A stretch of DNA of 39,454 nt, taken from contig CAIJIZ010000324.1 in the NCBI GenBank assembly GCA_903820735.1, positions 1-39,454 of the forward strand. The letters are read 5' to 3'. How positions within the stretch are numbered: position 1 is the stretch's first letter; each line of letters opens with the position of its first letter. A model generated the notes under the pieces. It worked only from the letters and a program-made list of their open reading frames with translations. It searched no databases and had not been told where the DNA came from. Position numbers and translations under genes: made by a program. Of this stretch, positions 29,201 through 36,513 are shown piece after piece. The stretch comes from an uncultured Pirellula sp. (GTDB lineage: Bacteria > Planctomycetota > Planctomycetia > Pirellulales > Pirellulaceae).

Positions 29201-29470
29201 ACCCAAAGCCTCTATTTGATGAACTCACCGTTTGTGCATCGCTGTGCTCAAGACTTTGCGCAGCGAGTCCTTGAAGAATCGCAAGGGTCTTCGGAGCGAA
29301 TCGTTTTAGCATATCGGTTATCGACCGGAGAGCGACCGAGTCCGGCGGAAATCGAGCGAGCCGAGCAGTTCTTGAATTCGTATCGAGAAGGTGAGCAGTC
29401 AGATAACAAGGGTTGGGTAGCGTTGTGTCGCGTGTTGATCACAAGCAATCGGTTTTTGACATCGGAGTAA
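26225..29470 (+). CDS. PSCyt1-DUF1549-DUF1553 (PSD1) planctomycete-type cytochrome c-like protein with an internal LamG/ConA-like insert
   Basis: '[30 protein letters not shown]' haem c-like motif; '[20 protein letters not shown]...[17 protein letters not shown]' PSCyt2; '[49 protein letters not shown]' PSD1. Confidence 0.95.
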   Translation: [1081 protein letters not shown]

Positions 29471-29475
29471 CGCAA

Positions 29476-30972
29476 ATGTCGGGCGATCAACGGGTGCAAA
29501 CTTGTGCTAGGGGTGGCACTACTAGCAGTAACAGTCTTCAGGGGAGAGAGGGAATCGGAACGATTTGGCAAGCAGCCTCGCGTCGCGATTTGTTTCGTGG
29601 GATATCCAAGGGGCTCGGGTCAGTGGCCTTCTTGAGCTTGCTCAAAGAGTCGGTTGGTGCTTCGCAGAGTGATGCAGGGAATCCTCTGTCCGCAAAGGGT
29701 GGGCATCATGCAGCGAGTGCGGATCGGATTATTTTCTTGTATTCCACTGGGGGTGTATCGCATGTCGACACTTGGGACTACAAACCTCAGTTAGTCAGCG
29801 ACCACGGGAAGAAGATCACAGCGAATCGGTGGCTGAATAAGCCTGGCGCGTTTGAGCGTTATTTGATTCGACCTAGGTGGGGATTTTCGCAGCATGGTCA
29901 ATCGGGTATTTGGGCCAGTGCGCTCTTTCCCGAGACGGCCAAGATGGTCGATGAGATGTGCATTCTCAACGCCATGCATTGCGACAGCGACGGGCATGAT
30001 AAAGGGACATTGGCAGCGCATACTGGTTCGGCGCAATTCGCAAGACCGAGCCATGGAGCTTGGGTCAGCTACGGTTTAGGAACCGTCAATCAAAATCTAC
30101 CATCCTTCATGGTACTAGCACCACATCCTCCGTATGCCGGTGCTCAGACCTGGGGAAGCGATTTCTTGCCGGGCTGCCATCAAGGGACGCATGTGGTTCC
30201 TGGAAACGAGCCGTTGCCGTTCTTGCGTCCCGAAGCGAATCGCGGTCGCAGACAGGAATTAGAGTTGAAATTATTGGAGACGATGAACCGAGAACATGCA
30301 GCGGACAGTCCGATCGACACGTTTCTTGAGGCCAGGGCTCGATCCTTTGAGACCGCCTTTGGGATGCAGGCAGAAGCACCTGAAGCACTCGATCTTTCGT
30401 CGGAGACCGAAGCTACGCTTGAGATGTATGGAATGAAGCGGGGAGAGACGCAGGGAATGGGGTGGCAATGCCTCGTCGCGCGTCGGCTTGCAGAGCGAGG
30501 TGTTCGGTTTATCGAAGTGATAGATACTGGCTCGAACAGCGGCGAGAATTGGGATTCCCATGGGAACATGGCCGACCATGAGAAGCTCGCGAAGAAAGTC
30601 GATCAGCCGATTGCAGCGTTGTTAAAAGACTTGAAACAGCGAGGGATGTTGGAGCGAACGTTGGTGGTTTGGACAACCGAGTTCGGACGGACTTCGTTTC
30701 ATCAAACGGCAGATCATCCCGGTAGGGAGCATCACAATCTCGTCTTTACCTCATGGATGGCTGGTGGAGGAGTCCGAGGTGGATTGGTTCATGGTCGCTC
30801 AGATGAACACGGAATACTTCCGGCGGAGGGACATGTTCACACCCATGATTTACATGCGACGATGCTTCATTGCATGGGGCTTGATCATGAGCGACTTACC
30901 TACCGACACGCTGGCCGAGACTATCGGCTTACCGATGTCGCAGGTCGAGTGGTGCGCGAGATCTTGAGCTGA
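29476..30972 (+). CDS. DUF1501 domain-containing protein
   Basis: 'SRRDLFRGISKGLGSVAF' Tat-like; 'RIIFLYSTGGVSHVDTWDYKP', 'LVVWTTEFGRTSFHQTADHPGREHHN'; 6 nt after the PSD1 gene. Confidence 0.92.
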   Translation: MSGDQRVQTCARGGTTSSNSLQGREGIGTIWQAASRRDLFRGISKGLGSVAFLSLLKESVGASQSDAGNPLSAKGGHHAASADRIIFLYSTGGVSHVDTWDYKPQLVSDHGKKITANRWLNKPGAFERYLIRPRWGFSQHGQSGIWASALFPETAKMVDEMCILNAMHCDSDGHDKGTLAAHTGSAQFARPSHGAWVSYGLGTVNQNLPSFMVLAPHPPYAGAQTWGSDFLPGCHQGTHVVPGNEPLPFLRPEANRGRRQELELKLLETMNREHAADSPIDTFLEARARSFETAFGMQAEAPEALDLSSETEATLEMYGMKRGETQGMGWQCLVARRLAERGVRFIEVIDTGSNSGENWDSHGNMADHEKLAKKVDQPIAALLKDLKQRGMLERTLVVWTTEFGRTSFHQTADHPGREHHNLVFTSWMAGGGVRGGLVHGRSDEHGILPAEGHVHTHDLHATMLHCMGLDHERLTYRHAGRDYRLTDVAGRVVREILS

Positions 30973-31096
30973 ATCCTGTTGATTCCGGAAGAATGATCCA
31001 TTAAAACCCCCTGGGATTCCGAAAGAAGACGTCGTGGACTTGCAACGTTATTGAATCGTTTGCAGAAACCACGAAGAAACTATTTAAGGTAGAAAA

Positions 31097-32623
31097 ATGA
31101 TTGAACACTCTCGCAGTCAAAAGTCCAACAGCTTAAATATCGATGGACCAATATCCAACAGTCCAAAATCCCATGATCGCTTGTTGGGGATTTCACGACG
31201 ATCGTTTGTCAAGCAGACTGCGGCCGTGACCGCTTTGGGGTTGGGGATCTCGCAGCGAGCACACGCCTTGGTCAACGACGAAGTTCGTGTGGCGTTTCTC
31301 AGTTGCGGTGGGCGAGCGAACGAACTGATGGGATCTTTTGCTAAGGTCCCTGGGGTGAAGATCGTCGGTTTGTGCGATCCGGATGCATCGCGAGTAGAAA
31401 AGGCCAAAGGTCGTTTTCCAGAAGCGAAGACAGCCAACGATATGCGCAAGCTCATCGAAGATCCGAACATCGATGCAGTTGTAGTTGCGACTTGCAATCA
31501 TTGGCACTGCTTGGCTTCGATCTGGGCGATGCAAGCGGGTAAGGACGTGTATGTCGAAAAGCCCTTGTCGCACAGTCAGTGGGAAGGAGAGCAGACGATT
31601 GCAGCCGCGCGCAAATACAACAGGATCTGCCAAGTCGGAACGCAGCAGCGATCCGATCCGATGCAAGCGGAGCTCAAGAAATTCTTGCACGAAGATAAGA
31701 TGATTGGAAAGCTCAAGAATGTTCGAGTCAATCGCTATGGAGTTCGCGGACCGATCGGTAAGCGAAGTGAACCGTTGCCAAAGGATCCAAATATCGACTG
31801 GGATTTATGGCTCGGCCCTGCGGCTGATGTTCCTGTTTACCGCAACAGTTGGCACTATGATTGGCACTGGAATTGGAACACCGGCTCGGGAGAGATGGGG
31901 AACTGGGGAGTGCATGTTCTCGATGACGTGCGCAATGTAGCTTTCCAAGATTCGGTACGAGTTCCGAATCGAATCCTCGGTGGAGGTGGACGCGTAGTAT
32001 GGAACGATGCCGGCGAATCACCAAACGTCCATGCTGTCGCTTTCGACACAGGTACTCTGCCCGTGGTCATCGGATTGAGCAATTTGCCGGACAAACCAGA
32101 CGGAAAGAAATCACCCGATGCACCTGGACCTGGAAGCGGCTACGTGGTTTATGGTGAAGGTGGACGATTAGAAGGGCAACGCGGAGGTGCGAAAGCGTTC
32201 GATCGTGCCGGGAAGCTCATCAAAGAGTTTCGAGGTAACAGCGGCGCGGGGCATCAAGCGAACTTTATCGAAGCCGTCAGAGCGAGGAAGAAAGAGTTGC
32301 TCAACGCCGAAGTGCAAGTTGGCCACGACTCGACCGGTTGGTGCAATTTTGCCAATATCTGCTTCCAAGCTGGTGATCAGCAAGACGTGCGCAGCAAGGT
32401 CGAATCGGCGATGGATTTCCCGGGTTGGGAAGAATTGATGGGTCAGATGCACGAGCATCTGTCCGCGCATGGCGTTGCACCTGAGGCAGCGGGCTTGAAG
32501 ATGAGCCATTGGATGGAGCTCTCACCGCAGACCGGCCGTTTCATCGGCACACACGCGGCGGCGGGGAACGCTTTGATCAAGCGGCAGTACCGAGCCCCGT
32601 TCACGGTTCCAGAAACGGTGTAG
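31097..32623 (+). CDS. Gfo/Idh/MocA family oxidoreductase, Tat-signal type
   Basis: 'ISRRSFVKQTAAVTALGLG', 'RVAFLSCGGRANELMGSFAKVPGVKIVGLCDPD', 'VYVEKPLSHSQWEG'. Confidence 0.92.
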   Translation: MIEHSRSQKSNSLNIDGPISNSPKSHDRLLGISRRSFVKQTAAVTALGLGISQRAHALVNDEVRVAFLSCGGRANELMGSFAKVPGVKIVGLCDPDASRVEKAKGRFPEAKTANDMRKLIEDPNIDAVVVATCNHWHCLASIWAMQAGKDVYVEKPLSHSQWEGEQTIAAARKYNRICQVGTQQRSDPMQAELKKFLHEDKMIGKLKNVRVNRYGVRGPIGKRSEPLPKDPNIDWDLWLGPAADVPVYRNSWHYDWHWNWNTGSGEMGNWGVHVLDDVRNVAFQDSVRVPNRILGGGGRVVWNDAGESPNVHAVAFDTGTLPVVIGLSNLPDKPDGKKSPDAPGPGSGYVVYGEGGRLEGQRGGAKAFDRAGKLIKEFRGNSGAGHQANFIEAVRARKKELLNAEVQVGHDSTGWCNFANICFQAGDQQDVRSKVESAMDFPGWEELMGQMHEHLSAHGVAPEAAGLKMSHWMELSPQTGRFIGTHAAAGNALIKRQYRAPFTVPETV

Positions 32624-32699
32624 CTCTTACCCTGCTTATGTCGCAAATAACGCAGGCAAAATAGTATAAAATAGTTCGTTGCGCGGTCTAGAACCGGGG

Positions 32700-32726
32700 A
32701 AACACAGAGGCACAGAGACACAGAGG
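32700..32726 (-). repeat. CTCTGTGN octamer element, left inverted arm
   Basis: AAACACAGAGGCACAGAGACACAGAGG, inverse of 32876-32902 at 25/27 positions. Confidence 0.9.
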
Positions 32727-32875
32727 ATTGAAAGATTGAAGGTTTGGTTGTTTAGTACGTTCGTAGGTTCGTAGATTGGTGGATTAGTGAGCTTAGCTAT
32801 CCCCACAAGCCCATTCTTTCCCCCAATTCTTTCCCACAATTCTTTCTATTCAAATTCCACCCCACAAATCCCACC

Positions 32876-32902
32876 CCTCTGTGCCTCTGTGTCTCTGTGT
32901 TT
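32876..32902 (+). repeat. CTCTGTGN octamer element, right inverted arm
   Basis: CCTCTGTGCCTCTGTGTCTCTGTGTTT: three tandem CTCTGTGN octamers; followed by degraded ~30-bp repeats to about 32965. Confidence 0.9.
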
Positions 32903-33065
32903 CAAAAAAAACCCTGCCCTGTCTCCGTGTTTCAAAAAAACCCCTGTCGTGTCTCTGAAAACTGACCTTTTGTCGAAGGGAGAATTAGAATCTACTAGTT
33001 AGATCGGTCGTGGAGCGGTGCCCGCAAGTCTCTGGCGTAACTTGTTGGTACCCACCGGACCGAAG

Positions 33066-35543
33066 ATGTATGAAACGAAAGTCGACACGACGCTGGCAAA
33101 CGATTACAGAGCGATGACCCACACATCTACCGCAGCTTCTTTATCTGCACCCACTTGGAACGAAGCGGGTAACGGAACAAATCCAACTGGTTCACTCAGT
33201 TCCCACGAAACTGGTGAGCGGAAATCTGCGAACCACTCTACGGAAGTGCTTGAGCAGTTCAGTTATGACGATGACATTGTCCGATGGTTTGTGGCCGCGA
33301 CGATCCTTTGGGGAATTGTAGGCACATCCGTTGGCGTGCTCGTGGCGTTCTTGCTAGTAGCACCATCGATTACGGATGGTTTGCGAAGCGACGTTTCTTC
33401 GGTATTGTCTTTCGCACGATTGCGTCCGCTGCACACGAACGCAGCGATTTTCGCTTTTGCCGGGAATGCTATTTTCGCTGCGATCTATTACAGCACGCAG
33501 CGGTTGTGCAAGGCGAGAATGTGGTCGGACGTTTTAAGTCGATTGCATTTCTGGGGCTGGCAAGCGATCATCGTCGCCGCGGCTTTGACGTTACCTTTCG
33601 GGATAACGCAGAGCAAGGAGTATGCGGAACTGGAGTGGCCGATCGATATAGCCATTGCGGTCGTTTGGCTGTTGTTCTTCGGTGTGAACTTCATGATGAC
33701 CTTGATCCACCGCCGCGAGCGTCACATGTACGTGGCTTTGTGGTTTTACATCGCGACGATTGTCACTGTGACGGTCTTGCACGTGTTTAATAACTTGGTA
33801 GTCCCGATTGGATTGGGTAAGAGTTACTCGATTTACGCGGGGGTCCAAGACGCGTTGATGCAGTGGTGGTATGGTCACAACGCGGTCGCGTTCTTCTTGA
33901 CCACTCCTTTCTTGGGATTGATGTATTACTTCATGCCCAAGGCTGCTGAACGACCTGTGTTCAGTTACAAGCTGAGTATCATTCACTTTTGGTCGTTGGT
34001 GTTCATCTACATTTGGGCTGGCCCGCACCACTTGCATTACACAGCCCTGCCTGAGTGGGCAAGCACCTTTGGCATGTTGTTTAGCGTGATGCTATGGATG
34101 CCATCATGGGGCGGGATGATCAATGGCTTGTTGACACTGCGAGGAGCTTGGCACAAAGTCACCACCGATCCGGTTTTGAAGTTCTTCGTGGTCGGAATCA
34201 CCTTCTACGGCATGTCGACCTTCGAAGGCCCGATGTTATCGATCAAGAGTGTCAATGCGCTTTCGCACTATACCGACTGGACTATCGCTCACGTTCACTC
34301 CGGAGCTTTAGGATGGAACGGCTTCATGACGTTTGGAATGATTTATTGGTTACTTCCTCGTTTGTACCAAACCAAGTTGTGGAGTACCAAGTTAGCCGAA
34401 TGGCATTTCTGGATCGGAACGATTGCGATTCTTTTGTACATCATTCCGATTTATGCCGCTGGTATTACCCAAGGCCTAATGTGGCGAGCTCAGAAACCCA
34501 ACGGAGACTTGGTGTACGCGTTCCTTGAGACCGTCCAAGAGATCGTACCGTTTTGGTGGGTTCGCGTGGGAGCGGGGTCTCTTTATGTCATCGGCCTATT
34601 GATGCTCGCTTTCAATACAATCATGACCTGGAGCACGCGACCTTCGAAGTACGAGGTTCCTGTTTACTCCGCCCCACGATTGACCAAGGGTTACGTCGAG
34701 CCTGTGGCATCAGCAAGCAAACTGGATGGAACTCCGGTTCTGGATCTGGCGACCAAGGTCGATCGAGTCGCACAGATGAACTGGCACCGAGCTTGGGAGC
34801 ACATGCCGGTGAAGTTCACCGTAATGACAACGTTGGCTGTGGTCGTCGCAAGCTTGTTCGAAATCGTTCCTATGTTTTTGATTCGAAGCAACATTCCGAC
34901 TATCAATACCGTAAAGCCTTACACACCGTTAGAGATCGCAGGACGAGACATCTATGTTTCGGAAGGATGTTACAACTGCCATTCGCAGATGATTCGTCCG
35001 ATGGTTGCCGAGCGTTTGCTCTACGGTGAGTACAGCAAGCCTGGAGAGTCGGTTTACGACCATCCGTTCCAATGGGGCTCACGGCGTATCGGCCCGGATT
35101 TGGCTCGTATCGGCATTACCCAGCAAAGCGGATTTTGGCATTGGCGTCACTTCGAGAATCCTTCGGTCATCTCGCCAGGTTCAGTGATGCCAAGCTACAG
35201 GCACTTGCTCGAAGAACGATTGAACTTCAACGAAATTCAACCTCGTGTTCAGGCAGCGAAGTTCTTGCATCCAGAGTATCCGTACGATGTTACGAAGTCT
35301 GCTGACTTGGCTAGATTGCAAGCTGAAAAAGTCGCAGCACAAATCGTCCTTCAAGGTGGCCCGGTTGAATACAACGGACACATGATCAAGGATTCCACTG
35401 CCATCGCCTTGATCGCTTACTTGCAACGCGTAGGCACGGACTTGACGAGAACCGAAGAACCGGCGAAGCCGAAAGAAGCGGATGCGACGGTTGCAGACCC
35501 CACTGCTGACTCCACTGCTGACTCCACTGCTGGAGCTCAGTAA
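33066..35543 (+). CDS. ccoNO: cbb3-type cytochrome c oxidase, fused CcoN-CcoO (subunits I+II)
   Basis: CcoN part 'LRPLHTNAAIFAFAGNAIFAAIYYSTQRL', 'WYGHNAVAFFLTTPFLGLMYYFMPK', 'TIAHVHSGALGWNG'; CcoO part 'IYVSEGCYNCHSQMIRPM...GPDLARIG' in one ORF; start 33018 (GTG) or 33066 (ATG). Confidence 0.94.
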   Translation: MYETKVDTTLANDYRAMTHTSTAASLSAPTWNEAGNGTNPTGSLSSHETGERKSANHSTEVLEQFSYDDDIVRWFVAATILWGIVGTSVGVLVAFLLVAPSITDGLRSDVSSVLSFARLRPLHTNAAIFAFAGNAIFAAIYYSTQRLCKARMWSDVLSRLHFWGWQAIIVAAALTLPFGITQSKEYAELEWPIDIAIAVVWLLFFGVNFMMTLIHRRERHMYVALWFYIATIVTVTVLHVFNNLVVPIGLGKSYSIYAGVQDALMQWWYGHNAVAFFLTTPFLGLMYYFMPKAAERPVFSYKLSIIHFWSLVFIYIWAGPHHLHYTALPEWASTFGMLFSVMLWMPSWGGMINGLLTLRGAWHKVTTDPVLKFFVVGITFYGMSTFEGPMLSIKSVNALSHYTDWTIAHVHSGALGWNGFMTFGMIYWLLPRLYQTKLWSTKLAEWHFWIGTIAILLYIIPIYAAGITQGLMWRAQKPNGDLVYAFLETVQEIVPFWWVRVGAGSLYVIGLLMLAFNTIMTWSTRPSKYEVPVYSAPRLTKGYVEPVASASKLDGTPVLDLATKVDRVAQMNWHRAWEHMPVKFTVMTTLAVVVASLFEIVPMFLIRSNIPTINTVKPYTPLEIAGRDIYVSEGCYNCHSQMIRPMVAERLLYGEYSKPGESVYDHPFQWGSRRIGPDLARIGITQQSGFWHWRHFENPSVISPGSVMPSYRHLLEERLNFNEIQPRVQAAKFLHPEYPYDVTKSADLARLQAEKVAAQIVLQGGPVEYNGHMIKDSTAIALIAYLQRVGTDLTRTEEPAKPKEADATVADPTADSTADSTAGAQ
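35496..35531. repeat. In-frame 12-bp tandem repeat at the 3' end of ccoNO
   Basis: GACCCCACTGCT GACTCCACTGCT GACTCCACTGCT encoding DPTA DSTA DSTA. Confidence 0.92.
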
Positions 35544-35546
35544 ACC

Positions 35547-35774
35547 ATGCTTAAAGATGTCGTCTCATGGCTGAACTACGCTTGGTTTGACGAAGTGGCT
35601 TTGGTGATCTTCGCCAGTTGCTTCGTCGCGATCGTCGTCTGGTCATTAACCTTACGGAAAGAGACGGTCGACCGATTTGGATCGATCCCGTTAACCGATG
35701 AAGTCGTCGATCCAAGAGATCCAAAACCCATCACTATCCCACGCAGTAACACCACACCAAACACACCTTCATGA
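35547..35774 (+). CDS. ccoQ: CcoQ/FixQ-like small cbb3 oxidase subunit
   Basis: 75 aa, single TM 'VALVIFASCFVAIVVWSLTLRKE', between ccoNO and ccoP, 4-bp ATGA overlap with ccoP. Confidence 0.75.
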   Translation: MLKDVVSWLNYAWFDEVALVIFASCFVAIVVWSLTLRKETVDRFGSIPLTDEVVDPRDPKPITIPRSNTTPNTPS

Positions 35775-36493
35775 ATACCACAAACAAGTCTGTAACCGAG
35801 AACGTCACACTTGGACATTCATACGATGGAATTCGGGAATACGACAACCCGTTACCTGGTTGGTGGAAGTGGTTGTTCGTTTTGACCGTGGTGGTATCCC
35901 CCTTCTACTTGCTCTATTTCCATGTGGGTGGACCGAATCGTTCAGTACACGAGCAGTTCGCCGCAGCCCTTGATGCGAACCAAAAGAAGAAGTACGCGGA
36001 CATCGGCGACTTGACACCTGATGCTGTGACACTGGTAAAGTACATGAAAGACCCGGAATGGAACGAAGTTGGCAAGTCCATTTACAAGATGAACTGCGTT
36101 TCATGTCACGGGGCTGAGGGTGGCGGTGTAATCGGCCCGAATCTGTGCGATGAGAACTACAAGCACATCAAGAAGGTTGAAGACATCGTCAAAGTGATCA
36201 ACGAGGGGGTTGCCGGCGGTGCGATGCCAGCTTGGGCAACACGTATCCCCAACAAGAACGACATCGTGATGGTGTCCGCTTATGTCGCGAGTTTGCGAGG
36301 GACCTCTCCTGCGAATCCCAAGGGGCCTGACGGCAGCCCAATCGCTGCTTGGTCAGCCGGTGATACACCAGCAACCGGCGATGCACCAGCAACCGGCGAT
36401 GCACCAGCGACCGGCACTGATCCAGCAGCTAGCGATGCACCAGCAGCTAGCGATGCACCAGCAGCTAGCGATGCACCAACTAGAACGCCTTGA
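35771..36493 (+). CDS. ccoP: cbb3-type cytochrome c oxidase subunit III (CcoP), one CXXCH motif
   Basis: 'YDGIREYDNPLPGWWKWLFVLTVVVSPFYLLYFH' CcoP N-terminus; 'GKSIYKMNCVSCHGAEGGGVIGPNL'; repetitive DAPATG/DAPAAS tail. Confidence 0.9.
   Translation: MNTTNKSVTENVTLGHSYDGIREYDNPLPGWWKWLFVLTVVVSPFYLLYFHVGGPNRSVHEQFAAALDANQKKKYADIGDLTPDAVTLVKYMKDPEWNEVGKSIYKMNCVSCHGAEGGGVIGPNLCDENYKHIKKVEDIVKVINEGVAGGAMPAWATRIPNKNDIVMVSAYVASLRGTSPANPKGPDGSPIAAWSAGDTPATGDAPATGDAPATGTDPAASDAPAASDAPAASDAPTRTP
36362..36478. repeat. In-frame 18-bp minisatellite at the 3' end of ccoP, about 6.5 units
   Basis: GATACACCAGCAACCGGC, GATGCACCAGCAACCGGC, GATGCACCAGCGACCGGC, ACTGATCCAGCAGCTAGC, GATGCACCAGCAGCTAGC x2, GATGCACCA... 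Confidence 0.95.
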
Positions 36494-36513
36494 TCGGGTC
36501 AACTGTCTATCGC

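Noticed and set aside
32700-32902. Insertion sequence or miniature transposon with target duplication
   Set aside because: Inverted arms are real, but I could not identify a flanking target-site duplication or transposase, so I report it only as a repeat element.
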